Assembly: GCA_963070105.1 (NCBI GenBank)
Contig: OY718807.1
Coordinates: 5,429,001 to 5,493,000, forward strand
Direction of reading: 5' to 3'
DNA from: Litomosoides sigmodontis
Taxonomy: Eukaryota; Nematoda; Chromadorea; Rhabditida; Onchocercidae
Length of the DNA: 64,000 bases
Part shown: positions 10,749 through 22,481 of the stretch, in pieces
How positions within the stretch are numbered: the first letter of the stretch is position 1
How the letters are laid out: every line of letters starts with the position of its first letter
Position numbers and translations under genes: made by a program
Notes under the pieces: generated by a model
What the model was told of the DNA's origin: nothing
Database searches by the model: none
Seen by the model: only the letters and a program-made list of their open reading frames with translations

Positions 10749-13700
10749 ATGAACGAAGAGAAAAGTGAAGTGATAATGTCAACAGCAATCAATGGTTTCT
10801 GTTTGTTTGCGCAGGAATTACGTGCCAAAATGACGGGGCACAGATACTGTTGCGAGGACGATGTAATTTCGCCTTACTTACTTCGCGTCATAACGCCACT
10901 ATGGGAACGTCTGACAAGTGAGGAGAAGAAGGTTAGCATTTGATAGACTTCTAACTTCAACTATGTTATATGTCCGCTCACTCTTTCCCAATTCACTTCA
11001 AGCACATCAAATTGCTCTTATGATAATTTCTACAACTAACCGCAGAGTGTGCTCAGAAAAATGAGCTGAGTTGCGGTTGAGATTGAAATGACGGCCTTTA
11101 AGGATTGTTAATTTCCAAACACGTAACCTCTTAGCTCCCATCCACGACGTGTGCGGAGATTGTGATTGGAGGATATCACAAACAATTCCTTAGTTTTGCA
11201 ACGCAATATCTTAAAGATCTTCTATTGCCGCTGAATAGATTTAAACAGATGTGGAAAGATCGGGCAAGAATGAAACGTAATATTGAGGAATACTTCGCTT
11301 TGTTGCACCAGCCAAGAACGATTGCAAAACGACGAAAATGCAGAAGTGGTACTACGGCGGTTAGGTAAATTTTAAGCATTTTAGGCTTTCTTTACAAATG
11401 GATGAAAAGCGATTGAGCGGCTGCAGTGCTTACACGTCACGTTTTATACTGTCGGCAAATTTAGTAGCCATTTGGAAAGCTAACTGCGAAGAGTTGCAGC
11501 GAAGGAATTGATTGGGCCGCGAACAGAGCACGAAATGAGGAACTTGATGAGTTTGATGAGGACGATTATCCGGAAGACTCGATGATTGGTGTGCCGCTAA
11601 ACGAAAAGGACTACGACTCGGCAGGTATACCAAGAAAGATGAAAAGTGATAGAAATAATTTGAAAAGAGAGGAATGCTGCTTTTCATTTCAGTATATTCA
11701 ACATGAATTACATCAACGAATGAATTCACATACCGAAGTTTTGCTGATTTAGGATTTTCACTTTCAAAAGTTACAGAAGACGGTATCAGTCAATGGACTT
11801 ACAAAGAGAAGTATGAAAGAGATAAAGAAAGAGTGCTTGCATATCTACGCACTCTTAATGGATTGGATGAAATTCGAGTTAATATTAAAAGTTTTAAAAT
11901 TTTTGACCTTTTTTCGTCATAAATGTCAAGGAAAAATAGCAACAGGGAATTCTCAAAAGGTTAGATGATTAATTTTCGAACTTTTCTTCTACATTTTCAA
12001 AATGTTTCAGAGAGCTCGATTTTTGTTTATTTCACTACAAACATATGGAAACGTAGATGGCATATGCATTCCTGCCGAAATTGCAATTTGTGAATTTAAT
12101 CTAAAGCACGGCATTATTGATAAGGTGGGTGTCACTTCTCAAGCATTACCTTCCTAAAGCTGCTTCAGCTTAATATTACACCTACTGATAGCTTGGTTTA
12201 AAATGATCATCAGAGTTACAATATTAATTCTTAGAGGGAAACGGTGTATTTTATGCACAAATGACACGACAGAGTTTCGGTCCTTTGTAAATGAAGCGAA
12301 ACGTAGATGATTTTGCGTATATGAGCAGTAGCAGTTTTATGGGTTTAAGTATTTGCAGTACACGTCAGTTATTGGACCATGGCGTTTGAACAATGAGATA
12401 CAACGACGAAGAGCTGAATTCCACGCAAATGAAACGCACCAAATTCACTTAAACACATTTGGAGGAAAAATACTCAAAGTTCCATCTCAAAATTCGGTGC
12501 CTTTATTTGAGTGCCATAAAAATTTGCTGACTTTATGTGGATGCATTGGACACTTTTTAACTTGTTGAAATATTTAAATGAATTTAATTCAAAGATATTA
12601 TGGAAAATAGAAAAGGATAAAATAGATAGTTTAGATTGTTCAGTTTGAGAATTATAAAAGTAGTAGTATTGAACATTGTCATTGTTGGACGATCTCTGAA
12701 TACTTTTTGGGAAGTCCGTTTGCTTAAGTGACAGTTGAAGTCTAATCGTATGGTGCTGTAGTGCTTGCGAGAAATCTTGGGTCGTTGTGAGCCGGCCATT
12801 GCGCAGTATCAAGGTGTTTTTGTTGGCCTGTATCGTAACGGAATTGCTGAATTCGATGATGACGTGGTAAGTTAGGAATTTAAAATGCCACACTAACTTA
12901 ACAGCCTAAACATTTAATGATATTTTCCTCATAGGAGCAACAAGCAGTGGCAGCACCTTGCAACAACAGTCCTGGCAATGACGTTGACGATCGAAGACGA
13001 TCTCAGCATGGCAATGGTAGTGGTAGTAGCACTTACAGCAATTCAAAACGTAAAATGCTTAAGTGACATCGCGCAATTGCATAATTTGAATATTAAAGTA
13101 AAACTGATCCAGCTGGAGCTTTTGACCACTCAAATGAGCCAGAATTTATGGTAACAACCACTGATAAGCCGACATTATCACACGATATTGTAGGCCTCGT
13201 CTGTCTGAAATCCAACAAATTGTGTTCTTCTTTCAGATGCAGCATATCACAACAAAGAGAAATTTACGTGCAAAGGTATGCATAAGCTATTCATTCACCT
13301 GATACCCTGTAGCACTCAGTCACGCTCGAGTTACCGTCGCTACTGCGGTGATTGATGAGCAGCACTGAATTGCTGCGATCAGCTACGACTGCCACTGCAA
13401 TTGCTGTTGACTCTTCTTCATCTGAAATAGGATCGTCCAATGGTCATTATGCGTTCAAACGTCGACAAAAAACAGAACCGGTTTTTGTTGCAAATAAAGA
13501 AGGACGTCGCTGGTTGGTTTGTCTGAATCACGAGTATGATAAGATACGCGCAAGCCTGGAATATCTTAAACGAGCACAAGGACTCTCCTATGACGGTAGG
13601 AAATTACTGGTCCTGTTTTTCGATTAGATGTCAACTTCGTACAATACATTGAAGCTAGAAAGCTTCAAATTCTCTCATTAATTTCTGATGAAATTTGAGT

Positions 13701-14265
13701 AATAGAATTTTTTTGGTAAAAATATACAAATATTCCAATTTTAGGATTTCCTACAACAGAGGATCGCTTCTGGTACGCTGATGCTGTGGTTGATGCTCTT
13801 GCCCAACATGTTAACGGTGCAGCTAATTTGGAATACAAATTATGGATGGATATTTTTGGAAAAAGACAGCCATTTGAGGTTGTTGTAAAAAAACTCTGGG
13901 AGAGGAGGAGCTAGTGATATCAGATATTAGACTATAGTATTAGTTCAAGAAAGCTATTGCACAGCAAATAACAAAGTTAAATTTTAAATTGAAATTCGAA
14001 CTACCGAAAGAAGTTAAAGCCTCGCTTTGGAGCAGCAATACAATTATGCTACTAGACGAGGGGGGAAGAACTCTCTAGAGGGACGTTGCTACGTTGACAA
14101 ATAATTTTGCAGTTTAATACGCCATGGGAACGTCGGGTAAATGTATTTTGTCGGACACATGCCGTAACGCGAAACTGTTGTTGCGCGTCTGCAACTGCTA
14201 TTCGAAGTTGTTTTGCGATATTTTTTGCACTTCGTGAACTTTTCAATCTAACATTGGATAATTAA
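10749..14265 (+). CDS. mael: Maelstrom homologue (HMG box + MAEL domain)
   Basis: Firm exons: 10749-10931, 11249-11364, 11500-11624, 11753-11877, 12011-12124, 12359-12478, 12762-12866, one ending 13595, 13745-13878, and 14113-14265. Phases join throughout these. Residues about 10-85 are an HMG box of the Maelstrom type (NGFCLFAQELR, then PLWERLTSEEKK, then MWKDRARMKRN). An acidic linker follows (ELDEFDEDDYPED). The MAEL domain starts around RARFLFISLQTYGNVDG and IPAEIAICEF, continues through the block RRWLVCLNHEYDKI, and ends with CRTHAVTRNCCCA. These match the family's Glu (PCEIG in human MAEL) and Cys-x2-His-x7-Cys, the ECHC zinc site. The domain has an RNase H-like fold without the DEDD catalytic set; in flies and mouse it acts in piRNA-guided silencing in the germline. 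Between 12935 and 13376 a Ser/Asn/Gly-rich insertion is encoded whose exon joins I could not fix. Confidence 0.85.
12935..13375 (+). other. Uncertain insert exons inside the MAEL domain
   Basis: Three open segments with plausible splice sites: one from 12935 (EQQAVAAPCNN, then SQHGNGSGSSTYSNSK), about 13100-13147 (TDPAGAFDHSNEPEFM, donor gtaaca) and 13238-13276 (MQHITTKRNLRAK, donor gtatgc). Their phases do not all match the next firm frame (SSTELLRSATTA from about 13360). Some may be alternative or skipped. The insertion replaces the short loop of other Maelstrom proteins and is low-complexity. Confidence 0.4.
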
Positions 14266-16191
14266 TATGATATGTGAATTCAAATCCAAGCTAATTAAAT
14301 TAATTTACACTACTTAATACTGTTTTGCAAGGAATTAAAAATCACCTATTATCTGTGCAAATATTCAATACAGTATACAAGTTATGTGACGATGGTATTT
14401 GATGCAAAAAAATATAAATAGTAGCTGAATTGCTAGAAGCGACAGTGCACTGTAAACAATTCACAACAGATTGTTTACTTTACTGAAAAACACTTCCTAC
14501 TTCTGTCACTAAATATTAGCTGAATTGCTAGACGAATGAATGTCAGTGCACTATGAAAGTGGAATTAAAAAAAAATATGCTGAAAAATTTAAATTAAAAA
14601 TAGAGTTGTGAATTTGTGCAAGCATTTGCATCCTATAATTAAATCTGAGCGAATGATTTTTTCATCACGGTTCGGCGACAGTTTGCTTCAAATCTTTAGC
14701 GTATCATTTAGTTTCATTGGAAGTCACGCGTTCACAAACGTCGTCCATTCCATTTTAAATTCGATCGACTTGCATCATCTTATCAACAAACACAATCTTT
14801 CAACTAAAACGAACAGTTGATTTTTTCTGAATCGATGAGACTTTGATTTATTGCTACTGGCTGCTTTGCAAAATGTGAACTGAAAGAAATATTATTTTCT
14901 ATCATTTTACTACTTGGCTTCTTGCTACACAGGGCAGCGTGAAAGAAGTTAGGTCTTCCTTTCCTCCGAAAACGACGTAATTGATACATTGAAGGGATTG
15001 TTCTGCGGTCATAATATTTCATTTAATTTTTGAAGTTTCCACAAAAATTCATGATTAACTAGGAGGTAATAGGAATAGAGAGAGAGAGAGAGAGAGAGAG
15101 ATAGTTAAAAGCTTTCTGTACTTGGAATGTGTGCATTTGTATTACAGAAGAAATCGGAATTCCCAGTAAATGTGCAGACAATAGATATGTGATAATTTCA
15201 GCGAGAAAAGAGGGTGGCAAGCTTGTCGGAAATTGCAATTTTAGAGCAATCCGACAACCTTTTTTAAATGCTTGCCTTTGTCAGCTCATAAACGCGAAGA
15301 GACTCAGTCTTTGATCGCACCAACAACGATGATAGATGAAAGAAACTGGAAACGTGAATGCCGCTGAGAAGGATGAGTCAGGAGAATTTATTCATTATTT
15401 CTCTATTTCACAACCTTCCTCCACCCGCACCCTACGAGAAAGTAAGAAATGTTAGAGATGAGATCACAAGGCCGCGCGATGATATGAAATATTATTCAGA
15501 ATTTATGCATTACAGTTAAATCAAAGTACATGATGCTACAAGAGCCGCTCCTGAACTCACTCCTCTCTAGGAAGGAGGAAAAAGTGGTGGAAATAAAATT
15601 ATTCAAGGTTTTTTTGCAACTACCAGAGTAGAAAAGCCGTTCCTCTAAGGAGTGGAGGAAACGATTCGTCATTTTTCATTCTTCCTTTCACTACGATGAA
15701 CCTACTGCTACTCTTCCCAATTGAATTTATAATTGTCGTCACAAAATTTCATAAGGTCAATAGTTCAAATTCATCCTGTTCATTCACAACTTGATATTGT
15801 GATGCAACATTGCCCACAGCATTAGAATTAGGTAGAATTTCATATTCCTGTACTTTTAAAGTTTTACGAAACTTGGATTTTAGTTGTTGAACAAAGGTAT
15901 CGGCACACATTGTGATTGAATAAATTTATACAGTTCAATTGAAAACTGCACAAAACACAATATCAGATACTCTCCGACAATCGAATTTAGATGACAAAAG
16001 TTTTTGAATCAAAAAATTCACTTCGCTTGCATCATTGTTCGTCTCCTCCACCTGTTCTATTTATTTTAGCAAGCATGGCTGACGTCACCCAACTCATTTG
16101 CAGTGATACCATATCGGTGACAATGTTATGATGTGCGTTTCATTTGAAGATTGATATTTCCGTAATGACTGCTGCTACTTTCAGGCACTAC
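14266..16191. other. Intergenic, no gene seen
   Basis: AT-rich stretch between the Maelstrom and acid phosphatase genes. Contains a 16-base direct repeat TAGCTGAATTGCTAGA (about 14423 and 14518, each followed closely by CAGTGCACT) and a GA microsatellite at 15077-15100. Frames here look like chance. Confidence 0.5.
15077..15100. repeat. (GA)n microsatellite
   Basis: Uninterrupted AG dinucleotide run of about 12 units. Confidence 0.95.
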
Positions 16192-19100
16192 ATGTTCGCC
16201 GTTCATCATCTCTCTGTCCTACTGCACTTCTCTTTACTCGACCGCGCCATCAGTAATGCGATCGCACCGAGGAAACCGGAAGAACGCTTAGTTTACGTAC
16301 AGGCTGTCTGGCGGCACGGTGATCGCGCACCGCACCAATTGCCTTATCCAAATGATCGGAACAATGAGCGTTCTTGGCCGAGAGGATGGTCACAACTAAC
16401 AAATGTTTGATTCAAATTTTTGAAAAAATTGAACCAAGTAAACATTTCTTCAACAGTATGCGGTTTCCGTTTTGGGAAAAATTTAATTTCACTTTTAACT
16501 CAATTTTTGGACACTTCTTGTAACTTTTTGTAAACGAAGTGCCACTCCATTTATGACATTGTTAAAGTGCTTTTCAAAGAATAAATCAATTCTACCTATC
16601 AAATCCAGTTCATTTTTGTTGCTCATACATCTCGTCAACAGGTTTCAAGTGAAAAACATTCAATTTTTTCCCGAAATTTTCTAATCGATATTGTTTTTAA
16701 GTTTGAAGTAAAGTAGATAAAATTTATCTTTTACAATTTTACTCTTTTATTTCTTGCTACAGATAGGAATGAAGCAATTATATGAGTTGGGCCTTTTCTT
16801 CCGGAAACGATATAATGGATACATTGAAGAATTCAATCCTGATGATGTAATTGTTCTGCTGCTTCATTTATTTTCAAAATCGTTTATTTTTAATTTTTTA
16901 AATCAGCTTAATGTTTCATTTATTTTTAAAATTCGTTCAGCTTAATGCAATCCATTATAATAACTATTATTCAACTGTTTCACAGAAATTACTTTATAAT
17001 TTGAATTTGAAGGCAGTAGCAACGATTTCAGATACAAATTATAACATCCCGATCAGATCGAGCCATCGTTAGTGCGCAAGTGCTACTGCGAGGATTTTTT
17101 CCGGTTAACAACATTGTCATGCAATGGTTGAAGGATGAGCGTTGGCAGCCAATTCCGTTTCACACCGAAAGTATCAAGCGGAATGCTCCTGTTAGTTGCG
17201 CCTATTCATCGTTCCTTTCCCCTGGACTGTCTAACTACCGTATCTTTCCAGCTTCTTCATTCCACCCTTCATTCTTGTCCACGTTATGATGAACTCGTGA
17301 GGAATGAAACGGCTGTGATCGCCGATACGATGATGCAGAAATATGCTGACGTTGTGCGCTTCCTTGCAAATGTCACTGAAATTGGTGAGGAATTAAAATT
17401 TGGTCGAATAGCCGCGCTCATTGATATCCAACGTGAGGTACTCAGCCGTTCGAACATTTTGCTACTCAATGTAGATGTCCTAGAATATATTCACCTCCAA
17501 ATCATAATTGGCTTTAATTCTGAAAAGGAAGCTCAGTTCCCAGTTCTATGCTTGGAGTTGAATTTTATTGAAGATTGAAGTAAATTAGTTTAAAAGGAAT
17601 GATGAAGTGTCCTAAGTTTGCCCAGTTTAGCTTATGGCAGCAGAGGAATTGTTTAAAGAAAGGGAAGATCATTGTCATTGTATTTTATGATACTTTTATC
17701 AAAAATTTCAGATTTATCATCGACTTCCGCAACCGAGATGGGTTTATCAGAAGTGGCCACAGTTTGATGATATGCGCACCATTGACATAATTACAGAATT
17801 CAAGCGTGTTAGCCAAATTTCGAAATACAATACGTTTGAAAAAGTTCGCTTTAAAAGTGGTCTGCTTCTCGGTGATATTCTTCATCGATTTCAAAACGTT
17901 TCCGCCGGACTGGAAGTGGAGGCGCGTAAAATGTTCCTCTATTCTGCGGTAAATTCTTTCTAATAAAATTTTCCTATTTTAACTGTAAAGAGGCATAATA
18001 CACATATCGCAACCCTCTTTATCCTTGATATCGGTCGGTCAGCATTACGCTGAATCAGTCAGTCAGTTGAGTTTGTTGTGATCGAAATGATAACTGCAGC
18101 ATGATGTGACAATATCATCACTATTGCATGCGCTGAATGTAAGCAACGACTTACTCGTACCATACTCGGCATGTCTCATTATGGAACTCCACCAAACAGA
18201 AATGAATGAAACAGTAGTAAAGGTCAGTTTTACCAGTTTTACCGGTTCCCATAATCCTACTCCAAGCTATTAAATTCGCCGCCTTAAATTGCTTAAAATT
18301 CCTATCCCTCTCAAATTTTCGTAAGCTTGAAAGTCCTTTAAGTTCAATTCTCTTCTAGCGTTTCGTGTTGCAATTAAATGCTTTTTATCTCTTTCGAATG
18401 ATGGAAATACTTCGGGCAAGATTAATTATTTCTAGCAGTTATAATTACAATTGAGTGTTCTGTTTCACATTTCCATCAAAATATCCAGCCAAAAATTACT
18501 AATAAAATTGCAAATTTTACATATTGAAATTTTGCATGCTGACGGATCTTGAGTATATTAGTTTACATCTTCGTACTTGAAGTCATTCACGGCCTTTATG
18601 TTTTCAAATGAAAGCCTAAAGTAATTTGAGCATGTCGCTATCAAAATAACAGGTCAAATAAAAATGAGCTTTAGCAGATGTCACACGGACTGATAATGAG
18701 AGCGCCAGATGAAGCTGAAGTACTGCATAAGATCTGAAGAACTTTAAACTTCACCAGTTTCTATGTCAACCTTTCTGATAATCACTGGTAGAGCAAAGTT
18801 CACTTATGACAGTAGTGTTGGAGTAAGGGTGAGTAAGTTAGAGTAAGATGGTAATTTATCTTCTTATTTGCCAGATTAAATTAATTAGCTTGTAACAAAG
18901 AAGTGGGAAATAAATAGGAATAGTTGTGAACGAACCGTTTTTACAATCAAGTAAGTGTGTTATTGTTATAGATTCTATATAAGAATGAAACAGAAAGTGC
19001 AGATGCTTATGAACTATTCGTGCCAGGTTGCTCGGTTCCATGCCAATTAAGCCAATTAATCACATTAAGTACTCCTACTATTCTAAATACCGTGGATGAT

Positions 19101-19498
19101 CTAAATAAGGTAAGTCAGCTACGATTGATGGAGTTTAGAGCTGTCTAATTCACACCCTAATTGATGATTCCATCACATTTTCATACGAAATAAACAAGCT
19201 AACAGAAAATATTTTTACCATTTTCTGTAGAAATTTTCAAACAATTCACTTTCTTCTCGATAAAAGAGATCGAAAAAAGCAAATCTAAGTGCACTCTATA
19301 CGGATAAATGCTTCTCAGATTTAAAATTCGCTTTTTTTTTCAAAGGCCTGCGAGGAAGAAGAACACGCGAAAAATGATTATGGCACTATTTACGCCAACA
19401 GCAATTATGCAAGCGGACATAACGTGACAGTGATGTTTTCAATTCCTACTGCCCTGATGTTATTGTTGTATTTGCTATCGACAAGTTGTTATCAGTAA
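16192..19498 (+). CDS. Histidine acid phosphatase, membrane-anchored or secreted, 8 exons, 430 aa
   Basis: Exons 16192-16404, 16763-16846, 17032-17190, 17252-17437, 17712-17948, 18100-18222, 18972-19109 and 19346-19498, all phase 0. The ATG follows TTTCAG by 5 nt, a likely trans-splice site. The N-terminus is a signal peptide (HHLSVLLHFSLL). The catalytic phosphohistidine motif WRHGDRAP is at residues about 40-47. The second Arg signature is TSRSDRAIVSAQ, and the C-terminal catalytic HD pair opens exon 6 (HDVTISSLLHAL). HSCPRYDEL is also typical of the family. Several N-x-S/T sites suit an extracytoplasmic enzyme. The last 24 residues are hydrophobic (SIPTALMLLLYLL), suggesting a membrane or GPI anchor. 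It hydrolyses phosphomonoesters at acid pH through a phosphohistidine intermediate; nematodes have many such genes, expressed for example in the gut. Length fits the family. Which paralogue it is cannot be told. Confidence 0.92.
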
Positions 19499-20203
19499 CG
19501 AAACTAATGCTGTTTTTCTACATATCACTGGTGCACTCACTTCATTCGTTCTTTTGAAAAGATCTCCCTAAGAAGCAAAGATTTGATGAAATATGCTAAA
19601 TAGAAGAGAAGCGCATGAAATGGTTACTTTCAGTATTCCAGAAGATAAGGTGCTTCGCCCAGTGATATCCTTGTTAGATGTCAGTTACCCATCACATGCG
19701 TTCCTCTGAACCTCCGAACCCCGAACCTCTGGGCAGTGCTCCTCGATCGACTGATGAACGAACTCGCCATTCCTCCCTCCACTGTTGCAATCGTGTAATG
19801 CAACTGCGACAGATATTATTTACATCTCAGATTGAGACAATTGTTGTGAACAGATCATACCTGTTGTCATTCTATAAGTGACAGATCACTGTTGTTGTTG
19901 TTGTTGCTTCGGCGACGATTTTTTTCTCATATTGATTGGTCGCTGCTTCATAATAGCATGTGAACGAGAAAGTGACGGATTGGAAAAGATGGAAGTTGAA
20001 TTATTCACTTCTAATCTCTCTTTCTCTCTCTCTCTCTCACTCACTCTCTCGCTATCCTTTTTTTAAACTTTTCCCTTCTTCGAGATAAAAGTATGAATTT
20101 CTGGGCATTTTTGATGAAAAGTATGTAAATTTTTCACACGTTGTTCTTAGACAAGCAAACCTTACTTTCTTGTCGTTTCACTTATACACAAGCAATTCAG
20201 AAG
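19499..20203. other. Intergenic with simple repeats
   Basis: About 700 bases with a short (TTG)n run near 19890-19905 and a CT-rich tract (about 20015-20050). No gene supported; the frame at 19678 lacks signals. Confidence 0.5.
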
Positions 20204-20650
20204 ATGCACTTTTTCATAGTTTTTATTTTCTTAATTTCTGATTATACGTCGCATTTCATTGGATTTTTCCCAGACATCATCGATCAGTTTCTCTTTGCAA
20301 CGCTGGCCTACTTGGCATTGATGGTTGCGCAGAAGCGCAAGCCTAACTTACCCAATTTACTAAATGATGAGATGAAATGTGAGTAGAACACGCATGCGGA
20401 AAAAGCCGTAGATGTGGTGCACTGTAGTAGGCTCCTCTGTACTTCACTGGTAATTCTAAGATTATACTAAGTGGAGCGTTCGTTTCAGTCTTCTGAGCTA
20501 TCACAGGTTGGAAGTTAGTAAGATAAGAAGAGAAGGAATTGTAAAACTAACATTGAAACAGCAGGATAATTTCATGCTAAAGTTGTTGCAGATGATCACA
20601 TAGCTCTGAACAGCAACAGCGACAACAGCGCCGTACAATTTGTTAAATGA
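20204..20650 (+). CDS. Candidate 77-aa membrane or secreted protein, 2 exons
   Basis: Exons 20204-20378 and 20592-20650. The ATG lies 3 nt after AATTCAG, a possible trans-splice acceptor. The donor is a consensus GTGAGT (phase 1) and the acceptor TTGTTGCAG continues the frame (YDHIALNSNSDNS, stop TGA). The N-terminus MHFFIVFIFLIS looks like a signal peptide or first membrane helix. A second hydrophobic stretch (QFLFATLAYLALMVA) is followed by a basic QKRK, then a polar Asn/Ser-rich tail. It may be a two-helix small membrane protein. I recognise no family. Splice signals and frame continuity are the only support, so it may be spurious. Confidence 0.4.
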
Positions 20651-22481
20651 AAAAAGAAAAGAAATAATAGTAATAAATTAAGAAGAAATAAAATGGCAAG
20701 AAGGGAAACTCCTCTCTCCACGTTTGCTCGTTTCTCCCACTTATTGCTACAGAATTATTTTTAGAAGGTAGTAGAGAGGTTAACTGATAATACGGGTAAA
20801 CTATGCGTAGGGTAGGCGAAGTGCGGAAAGGCATCAGGCAGAGGGCATAGGCGCAAATCTGGCCAAAAACCGGTTATGATACATTAAAGATAGTGCATGG
20901 AGTTGTTGCCTCTAGCCATACATGCAACGTCGTGAAGAGAGGCACTGCTTTCGAAACCACTTATCATCAAAATATGCATTTTTCACTCTCCCACTCCACC
21001 TTCCTCCATGCGCTTCACTGATAACCACGCTATCAGTGTGATAATCTCATTAGCTAACGGCGAGGATAATTATGCACAGCAAGTCCTCTCCCTTTGCACT
21101 CCATTTTTTTTACTGTTTTATCCTCTTGCAATCACCAGTTATGCACACTAATATTTTAAATTAAACTTTTATTAGCTAAAATCTTTTGCGCATTCTGTTG
21201 AAATATTACTTATGCTCTCCAGATGGAATATATATATCAGATGAATGTATGACCGTGAGATGGGGCATGGGATGAAATTTGGATCGGTTTATGGAAGAAT
21301 TGCTTAAATAACTGAAACCGGAACGATTCTGCTAATTACTCTATCAGTGCATCAATGGTTTGTCAGAGAATGCAGGGCGTATGTTCTTAGGAAAAGTTCC
21401 ACACACCGGAAGAAGGAGTGAACAGAAATGCGAGCAAACTTTGAGTATCACAAGCGATCAATTTTTTTCGGAGAAATGAAAGATAAGCCGGAATAAACCA
21501 ATTACTGTAATACGTATTTTGATGTAACATACTGGATGGATAGGCAGGTAAATTACCTACTACTGCTACCTATCTACTTTTCCCTTTGTGTAATCATTAC
21601 GCGTAATGTTTTGGTGTTGAAATTATAAATGTTTGTCGTCAACGCCGTAGCATTTAAAATTCATCTTTGTAATTATCAGCACTTTTGCACTGTGAGCATT
21701 CATGAACTTAATTAATTTGAATTTTAAATGCCTCATGAAAAAATATTGCATTCACATACTACTAGTTTCAAGCCACTACAATAATGAATTTAAAAGTGAA
21801 AAATCAAGGGAAACTAATCATTTCTAATAATACTTTAATCAACGTTTCCTTTTATTTGAGTAACGAATTCAGGTTGGCTAGGTCACATGGACTCAATAGT
21901 CATTAAAAATCCGAGAATGAATTTCAGTTCTTTCTGTGACATTTTTTGTTGTTCCCTTATTGAAACATTTCTTTCTAATTCATTCGATCGATGATGGAAG
22001 AAAACCGTTGCTACTGAAACGAAATTCAAATTTCATCTTCGCGGTGTGATTTTCTGCTTTCTATTTCGTATGTGTTAACCAATTTCACATTTGCTCATTA
22101 CCGCTTACCTTCTTTGATTGCCAAAATTGGGAAATCTTTTTTGAATACCTAATTCTTAATTTTTCAAGAATTTTTTCTTGAAAAAATTGAAACAATTTCT
22201 TCTTGAAATAAGAAATTCAAGAATTCAAGAATTTCCAGACCGCTTCAAGAGAATGTCTTGAAATGATGACAAAATTTATTTCATATTGAACTCTAATTCT
22301 TCCACTAAACTAAACTATGACGTAATATGCATTCCTTCAAGCACAATTTTTTGTTTTGTTAATGCCATTAGTCAAGTTATTTTAACGAACAAAAAAAACG
22401 ATGAAATGCGCAGTTCAGTTTGTGGTAGCTAATTGCAGATTTTCATGCTACAACCAGTAAATGTAATTTCAGTTAATTAAA
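20651..22481. other. Intergenic upstream of the four-helix membrane gene
   Basis: No gene seen. Contains a cluster of TTCnnGAA palindromes between about 22155 and 22235, about 250-330 bases before the next start codon. Confidence 0.5.
22155..22265. repeat. Cluster of TTCAAGAA / TTCTTGAA palindromes
   Basis: Five copies of TTC-nn-GAA lie within about 90 bases, including an 11-bp foldback TTTTTCAAGAA...TTCTTGAAAAA and two abutting TTCAAGAA units. Each is a head-to-head pair of nGAAn heat-shock units, so HSF binding is possible; a simple hairpin cluster is the alternative. Confidence 0.55.
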
